Shown here one piece after another: positions 1-6,969 of a DNA stretch of 8,732 nucleotides. The notes beneath the pieces are model-generated. The model ran no database searches. It was given only the letters and a program-made list of their open reading frames with translations, and had not been told where the DNA came from. Each line of letters opens with the position of its first letter. Positions within the stretch are counted from its first letter, which is position 1. Location: positions 1-8,732 of the forward strand of contig CAJXJU010000035.1 in the NCBI GenBank assembly GCA_913055195.1. Reading direction: 5' to 3'. Source of the stretch: an uncultured Desulfohalobiaceae bacterium (GTDB lineage Bacteria > Desulfobacterota > Desulfovibrionia > Desulfovibrionales > Desulfonatronovibrionaceae). Position numbers and translations under genes: made by a program.

Positions 1-63
1 TTTGTAATGCATTTCAGAAAATACGCTCTTTAATTGTGTAATAATTCCAGGATGTTAATTAAG

Positions 64-80
64 TCAGAAAGTTGAGTTAT
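64..80. repeat. Fragment of GAAAGTTGAG-type intergenic repeat in the gene-less left edge
   Basis: The 117 nt before ispDF contain no gene. They include GAAAGTTGAGTTAT (67-80), built from words that recur at the right edge of the window: GTTGAGTTAT at 8668-8677 and GAAAGTTGAG at 8699-8708. At the right edge these words form palindromes; here only one arm is present, followed by a short match (TTGAGTTATCAA). I see no convincing sigma-70 promoter. An AT-rich TAATAAT near 40-46 could serve as a -10 element but has no good -35 partner. The match is short, so membership of the same family is tentative. Confidence 0.3.
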
Positions 81-117
81 CAACCCTGATTAATCACCTC
101 AAAACACTGAACTCTAA

Positions 118-1359
118 ATGAATTCCATCTGGGTTATCCTCCTTGCCGCTGGTCAAAGCTCACGCCTGCAAAAACAAGGAATCACACAAAAAAAACAATT
201 TCTTTCATGGAAAGGGTATCCCCTTTTCTGGCATAGTGCGTTAAAACTGGCTAAAATTCCAGAAATTAAGGGGATAATATGCACTTTTCCCCCTGAGGAC
301 ATCACTTATGCCCAAAACCTCACTAAAGAATTAAAGAAAAAAAAACCTCTGGGCATTCCATTTTTTTCAGTACCAGGTGGGAAACTCAGACAGGACTCTG
401 TTTATAATGGTCTGAAAAATCTGCCCCAGGAATGTGGCTATGTATTGGTTCATGATGCTGCCCGCCCTTTTTTTTCTGCAAAACTCGTAGTCAATTTAAT
501 TAGCTTTAGCGAGGCTTTTAGTCAGGACTTAGGCGGAGTGATCCCCGGGCTTGCCTGCAAAGATACTATAAAAAAAGTTTCGCAAAATCTGGTCCTGAAG
601 ACTCTAGATCGAAACCAATTGATGGCGGTGCAGACGCCACAATTTTTCCCCAGAGATACTCTGATTAAAGCCCATAAAAAGGCCCAAAAAGAAAATTTTA
701 TAGCCACTGATGATGCCAGCATGGTGGAAAATCTGGGACTGGCCATACGAGTCGTTCCGGGTGAAGAAAAAAATGTAAAAATTACTACCAAAGAAGATCT
801 GGATATGCTCACGAAAAATACCCCTACCCCTGTTCCCTGTGTTGGGTTTGGTTATGATGTGCATCGCTATGGCGGCCCCAGGCCCCTGGTTCTGGGTGGA
901 GTTCCCATCCCTGGTGGACCAACTGTTTTTGCCCACTCTGACGGTGATGTTCTCTACCATGCCCTGACAGACGCTATCCTGAGCTGTTCAGGTGCAGGCG
1001 ATATTGGCGAACATTTTCCTGACTCTGATCCACAGCATGAAGGGCAAAGCAGCTCTGTTTTCCTGTCTGAAGCTCTACACATGGCCCAAAAAGAAAATCT
1101 TGTGCTCACGCATATTGACTTGACCATAGTTGCTCAGGTACCCAGACTTGCTCCTTACAAAGAACAGATCAAAAAAAATATTGCTGGATTAACTGGCCTT
1201 AGCCTGAATCAAATCAACATCAAAGCCACAACAGAAGAAGGGCTTGGTTTCACAGGCTCTAAACAGGGTATAAAGGCCATTGCTGTGGTTACAGCAATTA
1301 AAGAGGAAGCTGGAAATACAGGCATAGAAAAAAACTTAACTGACCATCACCAACACTAA
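118..1359 (+). CDS. ispDF: Bifunctional IspD/IspF (2-C-methyl-D-erythritol 4-phosphate cytidylyltransferase / 2,4-cyclodiphosphate synthase)
   Basis: Cytosolic fusion enzyme of the MEP isoprenoid pathway. The IspD half transfers CMP from CTP to methylerythritol phosphate. The IspF half cyclises the later CDP-ME 2-phosphate to MEcPP. IspD spans about residues 1-232: nucleotide loop LLAAGQSSRL at 8-17, KKQF at 25-28, VHDAARPF at 111-118, TPQ at 173-175 and ATDDA at 196-200. IspF spans about 241-393: GYDVHR with metal ligands D247 and H249, H281 as third ligand, DIGEHFPDSD at 295-304 and TTEEGLGFTG at 371-380. At 413 aa it is normal for the fusion. The start is fixed by an in-frame TAA immediately before the ATG and by the Rossmann strand beginning at residue 5. 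No Shine-Dalgarno is visible. Oddities: Lys replaces the usual Pro of PKQ, a 20-residue His/Asn-rich tail follows IspF, and homopolymer runs cluster in the IspD half. cysS follows 15 nt later, so co-transcription is likely. Confidence 0.96.
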   Translation: MNSIWVILLAAGQSSRLQKQGITQKKQFLSWKGYPLFWHSALKLAKIPEIKGIICTFPPEDITYAQNLTKELKKKKPLGIPFFSVPGGKLRQDSVYNGLKNLPQECGYVLVHDAARPFFSAKLVVNLISFSEAFSQDLGGVIPGLACKDTIKKVSQNLVLKTLDRNQLMAVQTPQFFPRDTLIKAHKKAQKENFIATDDASMVENLGLAIRVVPGEEKNVKITTKEDLDMLTKNTPTPVPCVGFGYDVHRYGGPRPLVLGGVPIPGGPTVFAHSDGDVLYHALTDAILSCSGAGDIGEHFPDSDPQHEGQSSSVFLSEALHMAQKENLVLTHIDLTIVAQVPRLAPYKEQIKKNIAGLTGLSLNQINIKATTEEGLGFTGSKQGIKAIAVVTAIKEEAGNTGIEKNLTDHHQH

Positions 1360-1374
1360 CCCCAACACTGAAAA

Positions 1375-2832
1375 ATGTATCTATACAATACCATAGCCAG
1401 AAAAAAACAAGAGTTTGTCCCCCTCCAGAACAACACAGTGCACATCTATGTCTGTGGGATTACGGCCTATGACTATTGTCATATTGGCCATGCTCGCTGT
1501 GCAGTAGTCTTTGATGTCCTGGTTCGGTATTTAAGGTCTCTGGGATATAAAGTTAAATTTGTGCGCAACTTTACAGACATAGACGATAAAATAATTAAAA
1601 GGGCCCAAAAAGAAGGACTGACTACGGAACAGGTGGCTGAAAAATATATCCAGGCATTCTATGAAGACATGGATAAATTAAATATCTTAAGACCGGATAT
1701 TGAACCCAGGGCCACAGAGCATATTCAGGAGATGATAGAGCTGATTCAGATACTGGAAGAAAAGGGGTTTGCTTACAGCACAAAATCCGGGGACGTCTAT
1801 TTTCGAGTACGCAAATTCAAGGATTATGGACGGCTGTCAGGCCGCAATATTGAGGAACTCATGGCCGGGGCGCGCATAAGTCCGGGCGAAGAAAAGGAAG
1901 ACCCTCTGGACTTTGCCCTGTGGAAAGCAGCCAAACCTGGTGAGCCTAAGTGGAATAGTCCCTGGGGAATGGGGCGTCCTGGCTGGCACCTGGAATGTTC
2001 TGCCATGAGCGCAAAATATCTAAGCCAACCCTTTGATATCCATGGCGGTGGTCAGGATCTTGCCTTTCCGCATCACGAAAATGAACGGGCCCAGAGTGAA
2101 GCTGCCTTTCAAAAAGAATTCGTCCGTTATTGGGTGCATAATGGATTTGTCAGAATCAATGCTGAAAAAATGTCCAAATCCCTGGGCAATTTTGTGACCA
2201 TCCGCGATATACTGGCCAATTATCTGCCTGAAGTGCTCAGATTCTTTCTTTTAACCAAACACTATCGCAGTCCACTGGACTACTCTGCAGACGCCCTGGA
2301 TGAAGCAGAAAAGGCATTAAAAAGGATATATGTTGCCAAAGAATTATTAGAAAATAAGCTTGAGAGCACCAAATGGAGTAAAACAAAGCTTCCGGAAGAA
2401 ATCTTTGCCGAACTTAAGAGTCTGGAACAAAAGTGGCAAGAGGCTATGGATGATGATTTAAACACGGCCAAGGCTCTGGGATATATTTTTAATATTATAC
2501 GCCTGGCGGGCAGGGTTCTGGAAAACAAATCCTGGCGCAAAAGCGAGCAAACCAGGGAACTTTGCCAGCAAATCTTAAATATCCTGGACAAATGGGGCCG
2601 TATCCTGGGCTTATTCACTCAGGAGAGCGCCACTTTTCTAAAGGACTTAAAAGACATTAAGTTAAGACGCAAAAATATTGATCCAATAAAAGTCAATAAA
2701 CTGGTTCAAAAAAGACAGGAAGCCAGAAAAGCCAAAGATTTCGCCCTGGCAGACAAAATCAGAGAAGAACTCAGCAACATGGGCATAGAGGTCAAAGACA
2801 CCCCTGCCGGACCGGTTTGGGATATTGTCTGA
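1375..2832 (+). CDS. cysS: Cysteinyl-tRNA synthetase
   Basis: Class I aminoacyl-tRNA synthetase that charges tRNA-Cys with cysteine in the cytosol. At 485 aa it is close to the usual bacterial size. The Rossmann catalytic core carries HIGH at 36-39 and KMSKS at 265-269. The zinc site that recognises the cysteine thiol is complete: C27 (VCG), C208 (LECSAMS), and H233 and E237 in [13 protein letters not shown] at 66-73 and the conserved [14 protein letters not shown] block also match the family. The C-terminal part (from about 310) is the helical-bundle and anticodon-binding region, ending in the usual [19 protein letters not shown] helix. The ATG is preceded by AACACTGAA and lacks a Shine-Dalgarno, as for ispDF. 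It is probably translated from the ispDF transcript. The stop codon lies inside a dispersed intergenic repeat that begins exactly at the gene's end. No oddity in the protein. Confidence 0.98.
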   Translation: MYLYNTIARKKQEFVPLQNNTVHIYVCGITAYDYCHIGHARCAVVFDVLVRYLRSLGYKVKFVRNFTDIDDKIIKRAQKEGLTTEQVAEKYIQAFYEDMDKLNILRPDIEPRATEHIQEMIELIQILEEKGFAYSTKSGDVYFRVRKFKDYGRLSGRNIEELMAGARISPGEEKEDPLDFALWKAAKPGEPKWNSPWGMGRPGWHLECSAMSAKYLSQPFDIHGGGQDLAFPHHENERAQSEAAFQKEFVRYWVHNGFVRINAEKMSKSLGNFVTIRDILANYLPEVLRFFLLTKHYRSPLDYSADALDEAEKALKRIYVAKELLENKLESTKWSKTKLPEEIFAELKSLEQKWQEAMDDDLNTAKALGYIFNIIRLAGRVLENKSWRKSEQTRELCQQILNILDKWGRILGLFTQESATFLKDLKDIKLRRKNIDPIKVNKLVQKRQEARKAKDFALADKIREELSNMGIEVKDTPAGPVWDIV

Positions 2833-2890
2833 ATCCGTGAGCTTTAGCACTAATTTCGTCGGACGCATCCGCGAGTAGCGGGATAGCCGT
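2829..2890. repeat. Dispersed intergenic repeat, copy 1
   Basis: The segment starting at the cysS stop matches a second segment at 6970-7030 in the same orientation. Both begin CTGAATCCRTGARCTTTA (18 nt with two differences), continue with CAYTAA, and then reach GCATCCGC. This copy carries about six extra nucleotides before GCATCCGC. Both end in a small hairpin; here ATCCGC (2867-2872) pairs with GCGGGAT (2878-2884) around a 5-nt loop with one bulged G. It may help end the convergent cysS and ptuB transcripts, but no T-tract follows. The match was found by eye; family size and true boundaries are unknown. Confidence 0.55.
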
Positions 2891-2897
2891 TAGCAAC

Positions 2898-2925
2898 GCA
2901 GGGACAATGCATGAATTGCCCCTGC
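2898..2925. repeat. REP-like imperfect palindrome
   Basis: GCAGGGACAAT (2898-2908) and ATTGCCCCTGC (2915-2925) form an 11-bp stem with one A/C mismatch around a 6-nt loop. Palindromes of the type GGGGCAATTCATGAATTGCCCC are familiar as scattered intergenic repeats in many bacterial genomes, so I read this as a degenerate member of such a family. It sits between the convergent ends of cysS and ptuB and could act as a bidirectional transcript end or stability element. There is no poly-T tail to support intrinsic termination. The rest of the 131-nt gap is GC-richer than the neighbouring genes and contains no ORF I would call. Confidence 0.6.
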
Positions 2926-2963
2926 TGCTGATGTGCTTGCGATTGCCCGGGAGATGCACCCCA

Positions 2964-3608
2964 TTACAAAAGGCCTTCCAGAATCTGGACAATAGCGATA
3001 CAAAAGGGCTGAAATTTATTGTTATTATTACGTTGACGATAGGCATTGATCAACTTCAAAAGCTCCTGTCTCTCTAAATTCTCTAAATTCTCAACATCAA
3101 GCACCGCACTGATGGCCGCTTTCCTCAGCTCCCGAAGTTTATTTATATCCAATCCCAATCGTTTAATCGTCTCATCCGCGCGAGAATCATTGCCAGCCGC
3201 ACGAATCCGTCCATCTTCCAGGTATTCAAAAAGTCTTTCACAATCCGGCTCAAGCGGGGATACCGTAACCTCCTCCTCAAACCAGTTACCTTTTTTCATT
3301 CCACAGTGCACCGGCTCAGATTGTTGCAACTGTCTCTGGCAACTGATAAGTAAATTTTCATATTCAAGGGCCTGTTTTGGATATTTATCTTTTGGCCTGA
3401 AATGCTCAATATGAAAATCGTTGTCTCTGAGTTCCCTATTGCAGTAACAGCAAATTCCACCTTGCTCCTCAACTAGATGTTCCATCAACTGCCGCTTAAT
3501 TTTTCCCTCGCCATCTAAGGCGGCCCAATCCGGATTCCAGTCCGGGGAGCATCCCTTTTTCCATTGCCGAAAAAATTCAGGTTCTTTGCCTTTTTGTATA
3601 TGCTTCAC
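2964..3608 (-). CDS. ptuB: HNH endonuclease of a Septu-type defence system (PtuB-like, TIGR02646 family)
   Basis: Predicted DNA-cutting subunit of a Septu anti-phage pair, 214 aa and soluble. The HNH/zinc core is readable. C53xxC56 (GICCYCNRE) is followed by HIEHFRPK with H66, E68 and H69, then Y83-EN-LLISC with N85 and C90, then HCGMKKG at 101-107. This C..C - EHFRPK - NLL.SC - CG.KKG order is the signature of the TIGR02646 family, which includes PtuB of Septu and of retron Ec78. All metal and catalytic positions seem intact. The start is GTG at 3608, overlapping the TGA of the upstream ATPase gene as GTGA, so translation is very probably coupled and the two proteins made together. In characterised Septu systems PtuB associates with PtuA, and the ATPase controls its nuclease activity. 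The C-terminal helical half (about 140-214) resembles no other domain I recognise. Function is by family match, not demonstrated. Confidence 0.85.
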   Translation of the reverse strand: MKHIQKGKEPEFFRQWKKGCSPDWNPDWAALDGEGKIKRQLMEHLVEEQGGICCYCNRELRDNDFHIEHFRPKDKYPKQALEYENLLISCQRQLQQSEPVHCGMKKGNWFEEEVTVSPLEPDCERLFEYLEDGRIRAAGNDSRADETIKRLGLDINKLRELRKAAISAVLDVENLENLERQELLKLINAYRQRNNNNKFQPFCIAIVQILEGLL

Positions 3609-4912
3609 TTCCCCATAACCTCCCGGCGATGCAAAATAGTTTCAGCGCGCACCAGATCTGGTGATTCACCTTCAATTCTGATTTTTAACTTATCAAGAAG
3701 TTTTCTGGCTTTTCTGGTGTCTTTCCGAATTAACTCAAAAAGACGTTCCATATCTTTTTCAATCTCTTTTGGTCTGTAACTGGAACCAAAAAGTGTTTTA
3801 AGCAGGAAGTTGGAATCCTGGCCATAGGTGCCATCCGGCCGAATTGCCCTTACTTCATCGCCCTTTTGCTCAAGACACCAGATATTTTCACATCGTACAT
3901 TACTCAATACCTGGGGAGAATGTGTGGTCAGGACAAACTGACAACCAGGAAATGTCTCCAGCAATTTTGGTATAATGCGGTGCTGCCATTCAGGATGCAA
4001 ATGCAACTCTACTTCATCGATCAAAACAACGCCTTTACCTTCAATTGGCCTGCTCAGGGAGGGGTTGGCTATGGCCAGACGGCGGGCAAGGTCCCCGGCC
4101 AATGCAAGCAAACACTTTTCCCCATCAGAAAGCTGGGCAACATTAAGGTGCTGCTTTCCCTTACGAACTTCCATTCGCAAAGGACTGCGCCTTACTCTGA
4201 GATTAGAAAATCCGGTAAGTGCGTGCACTGCTTCTCTGACAGCCTGGAGTTGTGGATCACGATAAAATAAATCTTTATGCAATTCTTCAGGAAGTCCTTC
4301 CGGAATATCTTCTCCGGCTTTTACATCTTCCACTGGATATAAACGACGTTCATTCTCAAAGTCTTCCCTCTTACGAAACCACTCAAAAAAAAGGCGAAAA
4401 TCATTCCTGGCACCGGTCAAAGCCTGATCAAAGGCAGCTAGTTGATCAAATTGATGTTTTTTTCGTATCCGTAAAGGAACGTCTAAAACAGCCCGATTCA
4501 CTCCATAATACACGGCAAGAGGGATGGAAGCATTTTCATCCCTTTCCAGTTCGGCATGTACAATCTCAATAATCTCCTTCAATTGTGCAAGATTACTAAT
4601 AGTCTGTTTTTTTCTGCCGCGTTTTGTCTTTGTTATCCTCCAGAAAATCTCGTGATCATTAAATGTTATTTTAATAGTATTAGCCGTCTCGGAAGCACCG
4701 AGACGAATATCTGTTTCAGTAAAAAAACGACCGGTTCCATGAGTAGAACGAATCCTGCCAATCAGACGAGACAGCAAAATAGCCAGCGCGTCTAAAATAC
4801 TGGTTTTTCCTGCACCATTGATGCCCACCAGGACTGTTACCCGTTCATTAAAATCTATATCAAGGTGTCTAAATGGCCGGAAGTTATTTAGTTCCAGTTT
4901 TTTTATTTTCAT
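3605..4912 (-). CDS. ptuA: SMC/ABC-type ATPase of a Septu-type defence system (PtuA-like)
   Basis: Predicted sensor/regulator ATPase of the Septu pair, 435 aa, with no signal peptide or membrane segment. The N-terminus (MKIKKLELNNFRPF) is typical of RecF/SMC-like AAA ATPases. Walker A is GINGAGKTS at 30-38, the ABC signature is LSDGEK at 261-266, Walker B is VVLIDE at 295-300 followed by the D-loop-like ELHLHPEWQ, and the switch histidine is H331 in TTHSP. All nucleotide-binding elements are therefore present. The insert between Walker A and the signature (about 95-250) is charged and helical, as in other PtuA-like ATPases. ATG at 4912 has a strong Shine-Dalgarno (GGAGGGG, 9-nt spacing) abutted by a small hairpin. 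selB lies 114 nt upstream on the same strand. Generic OLD- or RloC-like ATPases share these motifs. The assignment to PtuA rests on the overlapping TIGR02646 HNH partner. No reverse transcriptase is nearby, arguing against a retron Ec78 arrangement within this window. Confidence 0.84.
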   Translation of the reverse strand: MKIKKLELNNFRPFRHLDIDFNERVTVLVGINGAGKTSILDALAILLSRLIGRIRSTHGTGRFFTETDIRLGASETANTIKITFNDHEIFWRITKTKRGRKKQTISNLAQLKEIIEIVHAELERDENASIPLAVYYGVNRAVLDVPLRIRKKHQFDQLAAFDQALTGARNDFRLFFEWFRKREDFENERRLYPVEDVKAGEDIPEGLPEELHKDLFYRDPQLQAVREAVHALTGFSNLRVRRSPLRMEVRKGKQHLNVAQLSDGEKCLLALAGDLARRLAIANPSLSRPIEGKGVVLIDEVELHLHPEWQHRIIPKLLETFPGCQFVLTTHSPQVLSNVRCENIWCLEQKGDEVRAIRPDGTYGQDSNFLLKTLFGSSYRPKEIEKDMERLFELIRKDTRKARKLLDKLKIRIEGESPDLVRAETILHRREVMGK

Positions 4913-5073
4913 ATCTGTTCTCCCCTCCAGGGTTTGTTGAAATCCCTGATTGCAGCCCCAATTCCTTTACTGGCAGCGGTTATCCAAACAAGTGGAATCC
5001 CGGTCCCGCTAGCTGATGCACCTAATTCACGATGTCTCTCTTCCTGCCTTCCTGAGCCTTCTCTTATCCCCAA
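4909..5073 (-). CDS. Possible small ORF (54 codons) linking selB to ptuA
   Basis: The +1 frame relative to the end of selB is open across the whole selB-ptuA gap. It stops at a TGA (4909-4911) that overlaps the ptuA start as ATGA. The readable product ends LVWITAASKGIGAAIRDFN followed by KPWRGEQI, which looks protein-like rather than random. The only bacterial-type start after the preceding in-frame TGA is TTG at 5073, inside the 3' end of selB, and it has no Shine-Dalgarno. The SKGIGAAI stretch resembles the glycine loop of short-chain dehydrogenases, but nothing else of that fold is present. It could be a coupling leader for ptuA, the tail of a gene lost when the locus was rearranged, or chance. 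I do not recognise a family. Confidence 0.25.
   Translation of the reverse strand: MGIREGSGRQEERHRELGASASGTGIPLVWITAASKGIGAAIRDFNKPWRGEQI
4922..4948 (-). promoter_or_regulatory. ptuA ribosome binding site with an adjoining hairpin
   Basis: Read on the - strand, CAGGG (4948-4944) pairs with CCCTG (4932-4928). The stem extends by TTT/AAA across one bulged A, leaving a CAAC loop. The Shine-Dalgarno GGAGGGG (4928-4922) starts at the last base of this stem, 9 nt before the ATG. Such a hairpin could mask or expose the ribosome site, or limit upstream ribosomes. The pairing is visible in the sequence; any regulatory effect is inference. Confidence 0.4.
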
Positions 5074-6946
5074 CGCGCATGGTCAACTTTTCTTTGTCCA
5101 TAAATTCCAGCAGGGGAATGGCAAACGTTCTGGACAACCCGGTTAAATTTTTGAAATCTACTGGTCCCATCTCCTCATTTTTCTCAAAATAAGCAATAAT
5201 CTTACTCTTTAATTCATCAATGGAAGACCTGGTAAAATAAAAATCTTCATTAACTTTAACCAGGATATTTTCTTTTTGTAGCAAAGTCAAAACCTCGCTG
5301 GCCTCTTTTAAGGTTAATTTCAATTCTTCCAGAAGTTTTTTCACTGTTGGAGGCTTCAGGCCAGCGTTTTTATAGATATCTATAATCTTTTGTTTTAATT
5401 TCTCCTGATCCCTGGCCAGAGAGACCTTATGCCTTGGCAATCTTAACACTTCCAGTTCACTGACAACTTTCTTTTGCCTGATCAAACGCTCAACCAGAAA
5501 ATGAAACAGCCGATCAGATAAGTTTTTACCCCACCGGGATGCCAGTTCGCCCCGGGATATGCCCTGACGCAGAGGATTTACACGATGAAACTCCTGGATA
5601 AAATCTAATATCTCTTGCTCCAATCCCTTGACTACTCTTCCCCCAACATAAATACGCTTTTCTTTATCAACTAAAAATACTTCCTGCCGTCCGCCCATAA
5701 CCTGCAAAACCTTTTCCAGTTCCCTGCTTTCCATATCAGTCAAAATACGCAAACAGGCAAAACTCAACCCCTCTATTCCAGCCCGATCAAGTTGAACAGC
5801 CAGAAGCTCCTGGCCCTCTGTTGCAGCCAATTTTTCCAGCACCTTTATTTCATCTGAACGGCGCTTAACCTTGCCGGCCAGGGGGTTTATAATTCCAGCC
5901 CCGGCAATCGTTCTCAGGGGAGAAAACGAGCGCAGCACACATCTATCCCCATAAACTCCGCACATGGGACGCTCAAAACGAACCTGGCAAATACACTTTT
6001 CTCCCGGCTCCACTTTATCACGGTCCAGCAGATAAATTCTGGCCATGACTTCCCTGGCCCCATGATGAAAATGAACTTCGGTCCTGTGTTTTAAGGGTCT
6101 GGTTGCGGAAGGGAGATAAATTAACTCCAGGTCCCATACCTTACCGGGAAACAAGGTATGAGCATGGGCCAAAACAAAACCCCTTTCCAGCTCATCCACC
6201 TCCAGGCTGTGTAAATTCACTGCCGTGCGCATCCCGGCCAGACTTTCCTGCCTTTGTTCTCCATGCACCTGGATGGATTTTACACGAGACTGCAATCCTT
6301 CGGGATAGACCATAATCTCATCACCCACTTTGAGTTTACCCGAAATAGTGGTTCCAGTAATAACAGTGCCATGACCGCGCATGGTAAATACCCGATCAAT
6401 GGGCAGGCGAAAAAGATCTGATCTTCTCCTGGGCCTAAAGGAATTGGCCAGGTCTTTTATGGCTACGGTAAGCTGTTCAAGCCCTGCTCCTGTGTGAGCA
6501 GAAACAGGAATCACTTTTGCGTCCTTTAAAAAAGTATCTTTTAAAAATTCGCTTACGTCTTCCTGCACCAGCTCCAGCCACTCTCCATCTACCATATCCA
6601 CTTTAGTCAAAGCCACTATACCGGTTTCAATACCAAGCAAGGTACAAATTTCCAGGTGCTCTCTTGTCTGAGGCATCACCCCTTCATCAGCAGCAATAAC
6701 CAGAAGAACAAAATCAATACCAGCAGCGCCAGAAACCATATTCTTCACAAAGCGCTCGTGACCAGGCACATCAATAATGCCTAAACGCAGGTCTTTATCC
6801 AGATCCATGAAGGCAAAACCAAGCTCTATGGTAATGCCTCGCTTTTTCTCCTCGGACAACCGGTCACAATCAATGCCTGTAAGGGCCTTAATCAAAGTTG
6901 TCTTGCCATGATCAATATGACCGGCAGTACCCATGATAACTGGCAT
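5027..6946 (-). CDS. selB: Selenocysteine-specific translation elongation factor SelB
   Basis: Cytosolic GTPase that delivers selenocysteinyl-tRNA to UGA codons marked by a SECIS hairpin. From the chosen start the protein is 639 aa, normal for SelB. The G domain carries GHIDHGKT (9-16), ITIELGF (38-44), DVPGHE (59-64) and TKVD (114-117). EF-Tu-like beta-barrel domains follow to about 350. The C-terminal half holds the winged-helix repeats, the last of which (about 570-635, ending RVGDKRRLRKA) matches the SECIS-binding domain. ATG 6946 is preferred over the in-frame ATG at 6979: it follows AAGGAG with 5-nt spacing and puts the G1 motif at the usual distance, whereas the longer form starts inside a repeat and has no ribosome site. 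Neither selA nor a tRNA-Sec gene is in the window, so the rest of the pathway must be elsewhere. Its presence implies the host makes selenoproteins. Confidence 0.97.
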   Translation of the reverse strand: MPVIMGTAGHIDHGKTTLIKALTGIDCDRLSEEKKRGITIELGFAFMDLDKDLRLGIIDVPGHERFVKNMVSGAAGIDFVLLVIAADEGVMPQTREHLEICTLLGIETGIVALTKVDMVDGEWLELVQEDVSEFLKDTFLKDAKVIPVSAHTGAGLEQLTVAIKDLANSFRPRRRSDLFRLPIDRVFTMRGHGTVITGTTISGKLKVGDEIMVYPEGLQSRVKSIQVHGEQRQESLAGMRTAVNLHSLEVDELERGFVLAHAHTLFPGKVWDLELIYLPSATRPLKHRTEVHFHHGAREVMARIYLLDRDKVEPGEKCICQVRFERPMCGVYGDRCVLRSFSPLRTIAGAGIINPLAGKVKRRSDEIKVLEKLAATEGQELLAVQLDRAGIEGLSFACLRILTDMESRELEKVLQVMGGRQEVFLVDKEKRIYVGGRVVKGLEQEILDFIQEFHRVNPLRQGISRGELASRWGKNLSDRLFHFLVERLIRQKKVVSELEVLRLPRHKVSLARDQEKLKQKIIDIYKNAGLKPPTVKKLLEELKLTLKEASEVLTLLQKENILVKVNEDFYFTRSSIDELKSKIIAYFEKNEEMGPVDFKNLTGLSRTFAIPLLEFMDKEKLTMRVGDKRRLRKAGRETS

Positions 6947-6951
6947 ATTTT

Positions 6952-6957
6952 CTCCTT
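6952..6957 (-). promoter_or_regulatory. selB ribosome binding site (decides the start)
   Basis: AAGGAG within an A-rich tract lies 5 nt upstream of the ATG at 6946. It fixes this codon as the start and removes 11 N-terminal residues (MDSGLLKKGEN) that would otherwise be added from the upstream in-frame ATG. Confidence 0.85.
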
Positions 6958-6969
6958 TTTTTAGTAAAC

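Noticed and set aside
604..960. - strand open frames of about 100 codons opposite ispDF, and similar ones opposite cysS.
   Set aside because: They lie wholly within well-supported genes and their translations are low-complexity and unlike proteins.
2833..2963. Intrinsic terminators for cysS or ptuB.
   Set aside because: Hairpins are present, but none is followed by a T-run on either strand; they are recorded as repeats instead.
3046..4795. Several + strand open frames of 70-134 codons across ptuB and ptuA.
   Set aside because: They are antisense to genes with complete family motifs and show no recognisable domain of their own.
4928..4948. The hairpin upstream of ptuA as a SECIS element.
   Set aside because: It lacks the GGUC-type apical loop known for bacterial SECIS, and no in-frame UGA with coding continuation lies just 5' of it.
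4913..5026. A tRNA-Sec (selC) gene next to selB; the - strand has TTTCAAC between GGG and CCC, recalling a UCA anticodon arm.
   Set aside because: The loop would be too long, there is no GGTTCGA-type T arm, and no acceptor stem pairs around it.
4909..5073. Short-chain dehydrogenase fragment suggested by the SKGIGAAI stretch.
   Set aside because: Only one short glycine-rich motif matches; there is no preceding beta strand pattern or downstream catalytic Tyr/Lys, so the resemblance is too thin to name.
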